This document shows, piece after piece, positions 8,996-20,036 of a stretch of DNA of 47,639 nt. The notes beneath the pieces are model-generated. The model was not told the DNA's origin and made no database searches. It was given only the letters and a program-made list of their open reading frames with translations. Source of the stretch: Bacteroidales bacterium. Lineage in GTDB: Bacteria; Bacteroidota; Bacteroidia; Bacteroidales; Muribaculaceae. The translations under genes were made by a program, and so were the position numbers. Position 1 is the stretch's first letter, and the number at the start of each line of letters is the position of its first letter. The stretch is taken from positions 1 through 47,639 of the forward strand of contig JAJBVP010000172.1 in the NCBI GenBank assembly GCA_020859755.1, in the 5' to 3' direction.

Positions 8996-10984
8996 TTAGA
9001 GGATGCAAACGGTGAGGATGCCGCCAAGGAGCAACGCGCCGATAAGATACCACCAGACGTACATCTGTACGCTTCCCGACTGGAATCCGCGGATGGCGTA
9101 GGAGAGCTTGTTGGTGACGAAAGCCATGCCGTTCATCGCGCCGTCGATCACGTGGCGGTCAAACCATGCGATGGGTCGGCAAATGCCTTGGAATATGATC
9201 TTGTGGGTGATGAACATGTAGAGCTCGTCCCAGTAGAAGCGGTGGTAGCAGCAGTTCCACAACCAGTGAACGCTGTTGGCCACTTTGTCGGGCAGGGCGT
9301 TCTCTTTGCGGTACATGACCGTGGCCAGGATGATGCCGATGACGGCTACGCCGAGCGACAGGGGAGCAACGAAGCCCCAGTCGATGTGGATGTGGTAGGG
9401 CTCGCCATTCCAGGTAACGAGTTCGCCGAAGGGAATCCAACCGGCGCAGACGCTGACGAGGGCCAGGAAGATCAGAGGCACGCTCATGGTCCAGGGGGCG
9501 TCGTGGGGCTTGTGGTGACCGTAGTCGGGCTCGTTCCACCAGAAGATTCGATAGTAGAGGCGGAACATGTAGAAGGCTGTCAAGCCGGCTACCATCGTCA
9601 TCCATATTCCCCAGAAGACGTGCTGCTCGAAGCAGGCCGAGAGGATCTCGTCCTTGGAGAAGAATCCCGAGAAGGGCCAGATACCGGCGATGGCCAAGCA
9701 GCCGATCAGGAAGGTGATATGGGTGATGGGCATGTACTTGCGCAAGCCTCCCATAGAGGTGTAGTCGTTGGAGTGAACAGCGTGGATCAAGGCACCGGCG
9801 CCCAGGAAGAGGAGGGCCTTGAACATGGCGTGGGTGAACAGGTGGAACATACCGGCCATGTACCCCATGCCTTCGTGGATGTCGGGACGGGCAACGCCCA
9901 GGGCCACCATCATGAAGGCGATTTGGGAGATGGTGGAGAAGGCGAGCACTCGCTTGATGTCGACCTGCGTGCAGGCTACCATCGCGGCGTAGAAGGCCGT
10001 GACGGCACCCACAATCGTCACAATCTCGAGGGCTGATACCTCCATCAGGTAGAGCGGGAAGAGGCGGGCTACCAAGTAGACACCGGCCACAACCATGGTG
10101 GCGGCGTGGATCAAGGCCGAAACGGGGGTGGGACCCTCCATAGCGTCGGGGAGCCAGATGTGCAACGGCATCATAGCCGATTTGCCCATGCCGCCCATGA
10201 AGATGAGCACCAATGCCCAGGTCAACACCGATGCACCCATGAACATGGGCGCGGCCGACGTCTGGAAGATATTGCGTACAGCCTCGGCCGAAGCCTCGGA
10301 TACTTGGTATACGTTGGTGGTGCCGTCAACCAGAGCCGAGGTGAAGTCGGTGAAGGTGAACTGGCCGGTGTAGAAGCTGAGGATAAGGATACCGATGAGG
10401 AAGCCGAGGTCGGCGAATCGGGTGACGATGAATGCTTTCTTGGATGCCGAGACTGCCGAGGGCTTGGTGTAGTAAAAGCCGATGAGCAGGTAGGATGAGG
10501 CGCCCACGAGCTCCCAGAAGATGTACATCTGGAAGATGTTGGTGGCCACGACCAGGCCGAGCATCGAGAATGAGAATAGCGACAGGAAAGCGAAGTAGCG
10601 TTGGAATCCTTTCTCACCCTCCATGTAGCCGTTGGAGTAGAGGTGCACCATGAATGAGATGGTGGTGATCACTACGAGCAACAGGGCCGAGATGGGGTCG
10701 AGGAGGAATCCCAGGCGTATAGTCAGGTCCTTATAGAAGTGGAGCCAGTCGACGTTGAAGATGACGGCCTGGAGGCGGTCGCCGGTTTCGGCGTCGATGA
10801 ATTCGGGGGAGCCGCTAAAGAAGTAGGTGAATGCGACGATGTAGGCCATGGTTGCGGTAGCGCCCATGCTCAGGGTACCGAGGACGCCGGCGAATCGGTG
10901 GCTCATCTTGTTGCCGAGGAGGCCGAGCACCAGGAACATCGTCAGCGGCAATACCAAAATCAGTAAGGGGAGTGTCACTGCCAT
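8996..10984 (-). CDS. nuoL: Complex I subunit L (distal proton pump)
   Basis: This 662-residue product is the NuoL subunit, the most distal antiporter-like pump of complex I. It is longer than NuoM and NuoN because of the C-terminal region that in known structures forms the long lateral helix along the membrane arm. The core motif PLHIWLPDAMEGPTPVSAL and the following HAATMVVAGVYL are diagnostic. It starts 6 nt after nuoK. A hydrophobic helix ends the protein (YLIGALLLGGILTVCIL). Confidence 0.95.
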   Translation of the reverse strand: MAVTLPLLILVLPLTMFLVLGLLGNKMSHRFAGVLGTLSMGATATMAYIVAFTYFFSGSPEFIDAETGDRLQAVIFNVDWLHFYKDLTIRLGFLLDPISALLLVVITTISFMVHLYSNGYMEGEKGFQRYFAFLSLFSFSMLGLVVATNIFQMYIFWELVGASSYLLIGFYYTKPSAVSASKKAFIVTRFADLGFLIGILILSFYTGQFTFTDFTSALVDGTTNVYQVSEASAEAVRNIFQTSAAPMFMGASVLTWALVLIFMGGMGKSAMMPLHIWLPDAMEGPTPVSALIHAATMVVAGVYLVARLFPLYLMEVSALEIVTIVGAVTAFYAAMVACTQVDIKRVLAFSTISQIAFMMVALGVARPDIHEGMGYMAGMFHLFTHAMFKALLFLGAGALIHAVHSNDYTSMGGLRKYMPITHITFLIGCLAIAGIWPFSGFFSKDEILSACFEQHVFWGIWMTMVAGLTAFYMFRLYYRIFWWNEPDYGHHKPHDAPWTMSVPLIFLALVSVCAGWIPFGELVTWNGEPYHIHIDWGFVAPLSLGVAVIGIILATVMYRKENALPDKVANSVHWLWNCCYHRFYWDELYMFITHKIIFQGICRPIAWFDRHVIDGAMNGMAFVTNKLSYAIRGFQSGSVQMYVWWYLIGALLLGGILTVCIL

Positions 10985-10990
10985 AGCTTA

Positions 10991-11302
10991 TCAGAATTTC
11001 AGTTTAGTGATATCCTTCACGTCGATATCCTTGGCCACTCGGAAGAGGTTGATGATGATAGCGATGGCGAGGGCGGTCTCAGCGGCGGCGATCGCGATAG
11101 CGAAGAGGGTAAACATCATTCCTTCCATAGCCTCGGGGTGGAGGTAACGGTTAAACACTACGAAGTTAATATCGACGGCGTTGAGCATCAGCTCGAGCGA
11201 GATGAGCATAGCGATCATATTGCGACGAGTGATAAAGCCGTAGACACCGCAGCAAAACATTATTAAGCTCGGTATCAAGTAGTAAAGCATAGTCAATTCC
11301 AT
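10991..11302 (-). CDS. nuoK: Complex I subunit K
   Basis: The 103-residue product has three transmembrane segments and is the MrpC-like NuoK subunit. The conserved acidic residues of the family are visible in LISLELMLNAVDINF and in FAIAIAAAETALAIAI, which lie on the proton path of the membrane arm. The start used is MELTMLYYL; the internal methionine four residues later is an alternative. It sits 19 nt after nuoJ. Confidence 0.93.
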   Translation of the reverse strand: MELTMLYYLIPSLIMFCCGVYGFITRRNMIAMLISLELMLNAVDINFVVFNRYLHPEAMEGMMFTLFAIAIAAAETALAIAIIINLFRVAKDIDVKDITKLKF

Positions 11303-11321
11303 TTCTTGAGGGAGCTTAAGG

Positions 11322-11837
11322 TTAACGTTTGCGGGCTACAACTACGCCGCCGATGATGCAAGCCAGCAACAGGACGCTGACAGCCTCGAAAGGCAGCAGA
11401 TACTCACCATGACCGGTGCCCATAAGGGTAGTGCCGATCGTGTGCATGTCGGGGTTTTCCATCGCGGGGAGGGCCACAGCCTCTACGCATCGGCTCACGA
11501 GGGCCCAGCCGGTGACGCCGAGCATTGCGATGGCGGCGATTAGGCCCACGATGCGCTTTTTCGACTCAAGGCGAGCGGTGTTGTCGCCGGGGTGGCTTGT
11601 CAAGAGGATGGCAAACACGAATAGCACGACTATACCACCGGCGTATACGGCGATCTGCACGGCTCCCAGGAACTCATAGTCCAATTGGAAATACATGGCG
11701 GCGGCGGCGAAGAGCGTGAACAGCAGGTAGGTAGCTGCGCGCAAGATTTTTCGGGAGGTCACCGCGAGTACCGAGCATACCACAATCGTCACGGCGATGG
11801 CGATGTAACAGAGGATACTTGCTATAGATGATTCCAT
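11322..11837 (-). CDS. nuoJ: Complex I subunit J
   Basis: This 171-residue membrane protein has five hydrophobic segments and is NuoJ. The third segment contains the family motif AVQIAVYAGGIVVLFVFAILL, in which a pi-bulge helix couples quinone reduction to pumping in known structures. It starts 6 nt after the nuoI stop and ends 19 nt before nuoK. It ends in a basic tail, VVARKR. Confidence 0.93.
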   Translation of the reverse strand: MESSIASILCYIAIAVTIVVCSVLAVTSRKILRAATYLLFTLFAAAAMYFQLDYEFLGAVQIAVYAGGIVVLFVFAILLTSHPGDNTARLESKKRIVGLIAAIAMLGVTGWALVSRCVEAVALPAMENPDMHTIGTTLMGTGHGEYLLPFEAVSVLLLACIIGGVVVARKR

Positions 11838-11843
11838 AAAGAA

Positions 11844-12683
11844 TTATTGATTTTCAGAGTTTTTAGCTCGCTCAGCTTTCAATCGTGCGGCTTTCTCGAG
11901 GGCCTCGCGCACGCGAGCCTCTTTCTCGGGGTCGCCGGCGCATTTTGCGAGGGCTGCTTTTACCTTTGGGTCGTTCTCGTCGATAAGGGAAGCCGGGGCC
12001 GGAGCTGGAGCTGGTGAGGCTGCCTGTGATGCGGCCTGTGCTTTCTCGGCTTTTAGGCGAGCGGCTTTTTCCAAAGCTTCTCTTACCTTGGCTTCCTTCT
12101 GGGGGTCGCCGGCGCATTTGGCGAGAGCGGCCTTCACCTTGGGGTCGTTCTCGTCGATGAGCGAGGTGGGGGCTGGTGATGTTGCAGCGGGTTTCGGAGC
12201 CGCAGGCTTAGGCGCGGGAGCGGGTTCCTCCTTTTCGGGCAGGTAGTTGAGTTGTTTTACGAGCTTGGAGCGCGTGTATACGGCCTGCTCGAAGTCGTTG
12301 TCGAAGCCGATTGCGCCAGTGGGGCAATTGGTGACGCAGAGCTGGCAGAATGTGCACGAACCAAGGTCGTAGATGTATTTGTCCAATTTTTTCTTTTTCT
12401 TGCCGTCGGGGGTCTCCACCATTTTGGTTTGGACGGTGATGGTGCCGTTGGGGCAAGCGCGCTCGCAGATACCGCAGGCGATGCACTTGTGGCGACCTTG
12501 GTCGTCGTAGTTGAAGTGGAGCTCGGCGCGGAATCGCTCAGGGATCTTGTGGGTCTCGCGGTTTTCGGGATAGCGCTCGGTGATTTTGGGGGTGACGAAT
12601 TCTTTACCGGTCACCTCCATCCCTTGCACCAGGCTCTTGATACCTTGGCCCAAAGACGTGAAGTATTCTTTTACACTACCCAT
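11844..12683 (-). CDS. nuoI: Complex I subunit I, with duplicated C-terminal tail
   Basis: NuoI is the two-cluster ferredoxin subunit that passes electrons to NuoB. Two [4Fe-4S] motifs are visible: C67, C70, C73, C77 and C110, C113, C116, C120. The core ends near residue 150. The remaining 130 residues are unusual: a Pro-Ala linker, then two nearly identical 43-residue charged helical repeats (174-216 and 232-274, each starting SLIDENDPKVKAALAKCAGD) separated by a second Pro-Ala linker. E. coli-type NuoI is about 180 residues and lacks this tail. It is the first nuo gene after the atp genes (112 nt after atpG), and is preceded by an ACTGAAA-repeat leader. The tail could contact an electron donor, because NuoE, F and G are not here; that is inference. 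Confidence 0.93.
   Translation of the reverse strand: MGSVKEYFTSLGQGIKSLVQGMEVTGKEFVTPKITERYPENRETHKIPERFRAELHFNYDDQGRHKCIACGICERACPNGTITVQTKMVETPDGKKKKKLDKYIYDLGSCTFCQLCVTNCPTGAIGFDNDFEQAVYTRSKLVKQLNYLPEKEEPAPAPKPAAPKPAATSPAPTSLIDENDPKVKAALAKCAGDPQKEAKVREALEKAARLKAEKAQAASQAASPAPAPAPASLIDENDPKVKAALAKCAGDPEKEARVREALEKAARLKAERAKNSENQ
11862..12164 (-). repeat. In-frame duplication in the nuoI 3' end
   Basis: Two coding copies of about 129 bp (12036-12164 and 11862-11990) encode the two 43-residue repeats of the NuoI tail. They differ at few residues (for example PQKEAK against PEKEAR) but at more codon positions, which suggests selection on the protein rather than a very recent duplication. Confidence 0.8.
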
Positions 12684-12795
12684 TATTTAGTTTTCAGTTT
12701 TCAGTTTTCAATCGCAGTATTGCGGCTTGGAGGATGTTTAATTTTCTATGAATGTATTAAGTGATCTATTATACTTAATCACTATAACTTAACAC
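12684..12795 (-). promoter_or_regulatory. Spacer atpG-nuoI with ACTGAAA leader
   Basis: After the atpG stop the transcript shows GTGTTAAGT and AGTGATTAAGTATAATA, nearly the same words that follow ilvN. Before the nuoI start it shows three tandem heptamers of the AACTGAA type (plus-strand TTTTCAG array at about 12687-12710). No promoter consensus and no terminator is visible, so nuoI is probably read through from atpG. Confidence 0.5.
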
Positions 12796-13680
12796 TTATT
12801 TGACTTGTCCACCGAGGATGTCGAGCAACTCGGTGGTGATGCTTTGCTGTCGTAGCTTGTTGTACTCGAGCTGTAGCTGGTCGAAGAGTTTCTTGGCGTT
12901 GTCGTTGGCGCTCTGCATGGCCATTACTCGGGCGGCTTGCTCGGATGCTCGGTTCTCGGTGAACACGTCGTGGATCACGGAGATGAGGAGCATGGGCAGT
13001 ATCGAGGCGAAAATGGCCTCGGCCGAAGGCTCGAAGATGCAGGGGCGGTTGCTGGCGCCGGGGTCGGCGGCCGAGACGAAGGCCTCCTGGGTGACGGGCA
13101 GCAGTTGCTCGCGTGTGGGCGTTTGGCGCGACACGCTCTTGAAGTGCATGTAGAGCATGTCGACTCGGTCGTAGTGGCCGGCCAGGAAGCGGCGCTGCAG
13201 CTCCTGGGTGAAGGCTGTTGCGGCTTCACCGTCGGTTTTGGAGTTGACACCCTCGACTGGGGCGCACTTGACGGTGCCGGTGGCAATCTTCTTGACCGCC
13301 TTGGTGATTTTGGAGCCCACGGGGATAACTGTGATTTCCACGTCGTCGCCGTATTTTTGGCGATAGTCGACTATAGCCTCAAGCAGTTGCTTGAATATGT
13401 TGACGTTATAAGCTCCGCAAAGGCCATCGTCGCTGCCCCAGATCACCACGGCCTGACGCTTTACCTCGCGGGCCTCGGTGAGCGGTGAGCTGAACTCGGC
13501 GTCGGTCGACAGCAGGTTGCCGATAATCAGCTCAATCTGACGGCGAAAGGGGAGCAGTTGCTTTAGCGCCTGCTCGGCCTTGTGCATCTTGGCCGATGAG
13601 ATCATCTTCATCGCCCCGGTGATTTTCTCGGAGGAGGCGACTGAGGAGATGCGGCCTTTGAGTTCGCGTAATGTTGCCAT
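12796..13680 (-). CDS. atpG: ATP synthase F1 gamma subunit
   Basis: The 294-residue gamma subunit is the central rotor shaft of F1. Its two long coiled-coil termini are recognisable: MATLRELKGRISSV followed by ITGAMKMISSAKM at the N-terminus, and the C-terminal helix ending YNKLRQQSITTELLDILGG. It is the last gene of the atp set, 104 nt after atpA and followed by nuoI. The spacer before it carries GCGATAA and TTTAGCC words but no promoter that I can identify. Confidence 0.95.
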   Translation of the reverse strand: MATLRELKGRISSVASSEKITGAMKMISSAKMHKAEQALKQLLPFRRQIELIIGNLLSTDAEFSSPLTEAREVKRQAVVIWGSDDGLCGAYNVNIFKQLLEAIVDYRQKYGDDVEITVIPVGSKITKAVKKIATGTVKCAPVEGVNSKTDGEAATAFTQELQRRFLAGHYDRVDMLYMHFKSVSRQTPTREQLLPVTQEAFVSAADPGASNRPCIFEPSAEAIFASILPMLLISVIHDVFTENRASEQAARVMAMQSANDNAKKLFDQLQLEYNKLRQQSITTELLDILGGQVK

Positions 13681-13784
13681 TTATTTTTTTCTAATTAATC
13701 TCTTTTTAGCTTTATCGCATTATCGCTTTAACGCCTGGAGTGACCCGTGGCTAAAGGCTAAACTCTTAATGCTTTTGATGGGTG

Positions 13785-15356
13785 CTATGCGTAACGTGCT
13801 GCGACGTCCTCGGCTGTGCGGCGCAGGATGTCGGTAACCTCGTCGGTGAGTTGACCTTTGCCGATGGTGACGAGGGCCTCGGGGTGCTGTGAGCGGAGTT
13901 GTTGCAGGAATGACTGCTGGAACTCGGCAACCTTTTCCAGGGGCACTTGTCCGAGCAATCCGTTAACGCCGCAGAATATCACGGCGACTTCCTCCTCGAC
14001 GGGTACTGGCGCGTACTGGGGCTGGATGAGAAGCTGCTCGTTCTTTCGGCCGCGGTCGATAACGCGGGCGGTCACGGGGTCGATATCGCCGCCGAATTTG
14101 GTGAACGACTCGAGCTCGCGGAATTGTGCCTGGTCGATTTTCAGCGTTCCGGCCACTTTCTTCATCGACTTGATCTGGGCGTTACCACCTACACGGCTCA
14201 CGGAGATACCCACGTTGATGGCGGGTCGGATACCACGGTTGAAGAGGGCGGTTTCGAGGTAAATCTGGCCGTCGGTGATGGAGATGACGTTGGTGGGGAT
14301 ATAGGCGGAAACGTCGCCGGCTTGTGTCTCGATGATGGGGAGCGCGGTCAAGGATCCACCTCCCTTTACGATGGGCTTGAGCACGGCAGGGAGGTCGTTC
14401 ATCTTGGAGGCCACTTCTTGGTTGTCGATGATCTTGGCCGCGCGCTCGAGCAGACGTGAGTGGAGGTAGAAGATATCGCCGGGGTAAGCCTCGCGGCCTG
14501 AGGGGCGCTTGAGGATCAGCGAGATTTCGCGGTAGGCCACGGCCTGCTTGGAGAGGTCGTCGTAGATGATGAGGGCGTCGCGTCCGGTGTCGCGGATGTA
14601 CTCACCGATGGCCACTCCGGCGAATGGGGAGTAGTAGCGCATTGCGGCGGAGTCGGAGGCGGAAGCGGCAACAACAACGGTGTAGTCGAGGGCACCATGC
14701 TTGCGGAGGGTGTCGACAGTAGCAGCGATCGACGATGCTTTCTGGCCGATAGCTACGTAGATGCAGTAGACGGGCTCTCCTTTCTCGAAGTTTTGGCGCT
14801 GGTTGATGATCGTGTCGATAGCGATGGCTGTTTTGCCGATCTGACGGTCGCCGATGATAAGCTCGCGCTGTCCGCGTCCGATGGGCACCATCGAGTCGAC
14901 AGCTTTGATACCGGTTTGGAGTGGTTGCTTAACCGGCTGGCGGAAGATAACGCCCGGGGCTTTACGCTCGAGGGGCATTCTCAGGCGCTGGCCTTCGATT
15001 GGGCCTCGGCCGTCGATTGGCTCGCCCAGGACGTTGATTACGCGGCCGAAAAGGCCGTCACCCACCTCGATAGAGGCGATTTCGCCGGTGCGGCGCACGG
15101 TCATGTTCTCGGTGACCTTGTTGACGTCGTTTAGGAGGATGACGCCTACGTTTGACTCCTCGAGGTTGAGAGCCACGCCTTTGACGCCGTTCTCAAATTC
15201 AACGAGCTCGTTGGCGCAGACGTTGTCGAGGCCGTAGACGTGGGCCACTCCGTCGCCCACTTCGAGGACGGTGCCTGTTTCCTCAAATGCGACCTTAGAG
15301 TTGACGCTTTCGAGCTGCTGTTTTAATATTTCCGATATCTCGCTGGGGTTGATCAT
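13785..15356 (-). CDS. atpA: ATP synthase F1 alpha subunit
   Basis: The 523-residue alpha subunit forms the non-catalytic nucleotide sites of the F1 hexamer. The P-loop is GDRQIGKT. The signature near the end of the central domain, [17 protein letters not shown], contains the arginine finger that reaches the catalytic site on beta. It begins 2 nt after the atpH stop. Length is slightly above the 513 of E. coli. Confidence 0.96.
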   Translation of the reverse strand: MINPSEISEILKQQLESVNSKVAFEETGTVLEVGDGVAHVYGLDNVCANELVEFENGVKGVALNLEESNVGVILLNDVNKVTENMTVRRTGEIASIEVGDGLFGRVINVLGEPIDGRGPIEGQRLRMPLERKAPGVIFRQPVKQPLQTGIKAVDSMVPIGRGQRELIIGDRQIGKTAIAIDTIINQRQNFEKGEPVYCIYVAIGQKASSIAATVDTLRKHGALDYTVVVAASASDSAAMRYYSPFAGVAIGEYIRDTGRDALIIYDDLSKQAVAYREISLILKRPSGREAYPGDIFYLHSRLLERAAKIIDNQEVASKMNDLPAVLKPIVKGGGSLTALPIIETQAGDVSAYIPTNVISITDGQIYLETALFNRGIRPAINVGISVSRVGGNAQIKSMKKVAGTLKIDQAQFRELESFTKFGGDIDPVTARVIDRGRKNEQLLIQPQYAPVPVEEEVAVIFCGVNGLLGQVPLEKVAEFQQSFLQQLRSQHPEALVTIGKGQLTDEVTDILRRTAEDVAARYA

Positions 15357-15358
15357 TG

Positions 15359-15907
15359 TTATTTGCTTAATAATTTAAGACGCAATTGTTTGAGTTCGTT
15401 CTTGATCGAGGCGTCGAGTCGCTCGGAGTCGATGCCTACGGTGAAACCGCCGATCAGGTCGGGGTCGATTGAAGTGGAGTACTCCATCGAGGCTCCCTGA
15501 GGGAGGTGAGAGGCCACGAGCTGACGAAGGCGTTGATCCTGGTTTTTGTCCATCGGAGCGGCTGAGGTGACGTGCACGCGGTAGATGTGGTTTTCGCGGC
15601 GGTATATGTCCTGGTAGGCCAGGGCGGCGCCGCGAGTCAGGGCGATACGCTTGTTCCGCTCGAGCAGCTTGATGAAGTCGCCAAAGAGGGTGTCCTTTGG
15701 GGAAGCCCCGGCGGCCGTTTGGAGGAGCTTGGCTTTGTCGGCCTCGGCGACGAATGGGTTGGCTACGGTTGTGGCCAGCTCCGGGGAGTTGTCGAAAGAG
15801 GTGGACAGCGTTTTCATCAGCTCGTACATACGAGGAGCGCACCCTTTTTCAAGGGCGGTCTTGTAAAGAGCTTTGGCGTAACGGCTTGGAATCAATCCTT
15901 CGTTCAT
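15359..15907 (-). CDS. atpH: ATP synthase F1 delta subunit
   Basis: This 182-residue protein is the delta (OSCP-like) subunit that ties the peripheral stalk to the top of F1. It opens with the family motif [17 protein letters not shown]. It ends with the conserved region [20 protein letters not shown], where family members read GGxxxxxxxxxxDxS. It lies between atpF (30-nt gap) and atpA (2-nt gap). Confidence 0.94.
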   Translation of the reverse strand: MNEGLIPSRYAKALYKTALEKGCAPRMYELMKTLSTSFDNSPELATTVANPFVAEADKAKLLQTAAGASPKDTLFGDFIKLLERNKRIALTRGAALAYQDIYRRENHIYRVHVTSAAPMDKNQDQRLRQLVASHLPQGASMEYSTSIDPDLIGGFTVGIDSERLDASIKNELKQLRLKLLSK

Positions 15908-15937
15908 CTGGGATGGTTGGCGTTAAGTGATTAATCA

Positions 15938-16435
15938 CTAATTTTGGTGCTGAATCTCGTCGAGCAGTGAGTCGACGAGCTTGGCCTGTGCCTTTTGGTC
16001 GGCGAGCTGGTTTTTGACCACTTTTTGGGCGATGTCGAGAGCGAAAGCGCTGACCTCGTCGCGGAGTGATTTTTCGGCCTCTTTGCGGCTTTGTTCAATA
16101 GACACTTTGGCTTGGTCCATCACTTTTTGGGCCTCTTTCTGGGCGGCCACGCGAGCTTCCTCGATGATTTGAGTCTTCATCTTGTCGGCCTCGCGGAGCA
16201 TGTCGGCTTGCTGACGACGGGTCTCGGCGAGCTGAGCGTCGGCTTGCGCCTGGGCGTTCTCAAGCTGGGCTTTGGCGTTTTGGGCGTACTCGACGCCACG
16301 GTCGATGAAGTCGGCGCGCGAATCCACGCCGTTCATGATAGCCGGCCAAGCCCACTTCCACAAGATGAAGAAGAGCACCGCGAAGGCGACAAACATCCAG
16401 AATATCAGGCCGAAATCAGGCTTGAATAGTTCCAT
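15938..16435 (-). CDS. atpF: ATP synthase Fo b subunit
   Basis: The 165-residue b subunit forms the peripheral stalk. One N-terminal membrane helix (about residues 9-33, LIFWMFVAFAVLFFILWKW) is followed by a long charged helix rich in alanine, glutamine and lysine, which dimerises as the stator. Only one b gene is present, so it is probably a homodimer. It is 25 nt after atpE. The spacer to atpH contains a perfect palindrome around TGATTAATCA. Confidence 0.94.
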   Translation of the reverse strand: MELFKPDFGLIFWMFVAFAVLFFILWKWAWPAIMNGVDSRADFIDRGVEYAQNAKAQLENAQAQADAQLAETRRQQADMLREADKMKTQIIEEARVAAQKEAQKVMDQAKVSIEQSRKEAEKSLRDEVSAFALDIAQKVVKNQLADQKAQAKLVDSLLDEIQHQN

Positions 16436-16460
16436 GGGCTGGGATTTTGCTTACCGTGGA

Positions 16461-16724
<264 letters not shown>

Positions 16725-16749
16725 TTATTTTTGTTTTTTATTTGTTTCG

Positions 16750-17913
16750 TTATTTTGCGGGTAGTGCTGCCGTGGCGGTTGTGGCCTCGGCGGCGTGTTT
16801 TTTGGCTTCTTTCTCTTCGTGCTCATGTTCGCGGGCCTGGGCAAGGCCGATGAACACGGTGGAGAGCATGGTGAACACGTAAGCCTGGATGAAGCTTACC
16901 AAGCAGTCGAGCAGCAGCATGAATATCGAGAATATCATGGATACGGCTGTTGTGGCACCCACGGCGGCGGCTCCCATGTCGGCGAAGAGGAAGATGAGGA
17001 TTGTGAGCACGAGCACGATCATGTGTCCGCCCATCATGTTGGCGAAAAGACGGACGGTCAATGCGGCGGGCTTGGTGAAGATTCCGAATACCTCAATGAT
17101 CTGCATGATGGGTATCGGGCACTTGAGCCACAGGGGCACGTCGGGCCAGAAGATCTCTTTCCAGTAGTGCTTGGTGGCGAAGACGTTGGTGATGAAGAAG
17201 GTGCAGAGGGCGAGCACGAGGGTCACGCCGATGTTGCCGGTAAGGTTGGCGCCACCGGGGAAGATGACGATGAGTCCCAGGAGGTTCATCAACAGGATGA
17301 AGAAGAACACGGTCAAGAGGTAGGGGGCGAATCGTCGTGCCTGGTCGCCGAGGGTGGGCTTGATAACGCCTGAGTAGACGAAGTCGACGCACACCTCAAA
17401 GGCTCCCAAGCCTTTGCGGGGTGCCTTGAATCCGTTGCGCTTGTGCCAGGAGGCGAGCCAGAAGCAGAGGATGATGAGGACTCCGGCGGCGATGAGCAGG
17501 GCCATGACGTTTTTGGTGATTGAGAAGTCCCAGGGGCGGGTTTCCTCGCCGTTGAGGATTTCCACCACTTTGCCTTTGTTAGGGCCCTCTTGGGCGATAC
17601 GGAAGGTGGCGTTGCCGTCCTGCCACGTTTGGCCGTGCTCTACCCGGGAGGAGGAGAACACGTGAAGGCCATCGCTACCCCACACGATTATGGGCAGGGG
17701 GATGCGCTTGTGGTGGTTGAACGGCACTTCCCATCCGTATCCGTCGCCGAGGTGCTCGAAGATGATCTCCTTTGGGTCGATTTTCTTCTCTTCCTTGGCA
17801 ACAGGCTCGGTGGACAGTGCTGGCTCGGCGTCGCGGGCCTGCTCGGGCCCGGAGGCCATGGCGGGCATAGCCGTGATCAGCAGGGCTGTCAATATGAGAA
17901 AGAGCTTCTTCAT
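16750..17913 (-). CDS. atpB: ATP synthase Fo a subunit with signal peptide
   Basis: The 387-residue a subunit forms the proton half-channels. The start chosen is MKKLFLILTALLITAMPAMA at 17913, which gives a signal peptide and an N-terminal periplasmic extension of about 120 residues. This is usual in Bacteroidetes and absent from E. coli AtpB. The essential channel arginine is in AALTVRLFANMMGGHM. A frame upstream is open, but it would run into atpC and lacks resemblance to the family. The gene begins 25 nt after atpC, leaving no room for the small AtpI-like gene that I recall between atpC and atpB in Bacteroides. The C-terminal tail is charged and histidine-rich. Confidence 0.94.
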   Translation of the reverse strand: MKKLFLILTALLITAMPAMASGPEQARDAEPALSTEPVAKEEKKIDPKEIIFEHLGDGYGWEVPFNHHKRIPLPIIVWGSDGLHVFSSSRVEHGQTWQDGNATFRIAQEGPNKGKVVEILNGEETRPWDFSITKNVMALLIAAGVLIILCFWLASWHKRNGFKAPRKGLGAFEVCVDFVYSGVIKPTLGDQARRFAPYLLTVFFFILLMNLLGLIVIFPGGANLTGNIGVTLVLALCTFFITNVFATKHYWKEIFWPDVPLWLKCPIPIMQIIEVFGIFTKPAALTVRLFANMMGGHMIVLVLTILIFLFADMGAAAVGATTAVSMIFSIFMLLLDCLVSFIQAYVFTMLSTVFIGLAQAREHEHEEKEAKKHAAEATTATAALPAK

Positions 17914-17938
17914 GCTTGAGCGTAGGCTAATTAATGGG

Positions 17939-18172
17939 TTAATAGATGCACACCGAGATGACGTCGCGGTCGACGTCGACGACACCGCCGGCAATTTCCT
18001 GCTCGTGGCGCTCGCCGCCGGCGGTGTAGGCGATTTTGCCCTTGAGGAGCGAGGAGATGAGTGTGGCGTGGCCCGGGAGGACGGTGAACGCTCCTACCTC
18101 GCCGGGAAGGGTAACCGATTCCACCTCGCCTTGGTAGACGATGGATTGTGCCGAGATTACTTTAAGCGTCAT
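17939..18172 (-). CDS. atpC: ATP synthase F1 epsilon subunit, short form
   Basis: The 77-residue product covers only the N-terminal beta-sandwich domain of epsilon (TLKVISAQSIVYQGEVESVT, then LPGHATLIS). The C-terminal helical hairpin that inhibits ATP hydrolysis in E. coli (139 residues) is missing. Short epsilon subunits are known in Bacteroidetes, so this is not necessarily a truncation. The gene is separated from atpD by 229 nt of repeats and preceded by an ACTGAAA-repeat leader. Confidence 0.92.
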   Translation of the reverse strand: MTLKVISAQSIVYQGEVESVTLPGEVGAFTVLPGHATLISSLLKGKIAYTAGGERHEQEIAGGVVDVDRDVISVCIY

Positions 18173-18401
18173 CTATTTTATGGTTTTCAGTTTTCAGTTT
18201 TCAGTTAATGGCTTTAAAGCATTAAATCATTAAATCTTTAAAGGAGGAAAGGAGGAAAGGAATAAAGTATTTCTTAAATCCTTGAATCTTTAAAGGAGGA
18301 AAGGAATAAAGTATTTCTTAAATCCTTAAATCTTCAAAGGAGGAAAGGAATAAAGCGACGCAGCTATTAAGCTAAATGCTAAATGCTAAATGCTAAATGC
18401 T
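18173..18401 (-). repeat. Composite repeat spacer atpD-atpC with 44-bp tandem repeat
   Basis: Read with transcription: after the atpD stop come four to five AGCATTT heptamers (18371-18402). Next is a tandem repeat with a 44-bp period (18251-18355; unit starts at 18251, 18295 and 18339). Then come a 19-mer core (18230-18248) also found in the atpD-nuoH spacer, and three CTGAAAA heptamers (18183-18206) before atpC. No gene or promoter is visible. The repeats are contiguous, without unique spacers, so it is not a CRISPR array. Confidence 0.85.

Positions 18402-20036
<1,635 letters not shown>

Noticed and set aside
18251-18355. Possible CRISPR array
   Set aside because: Repeat units are contiguous without unique spacers and no cas gene is present.
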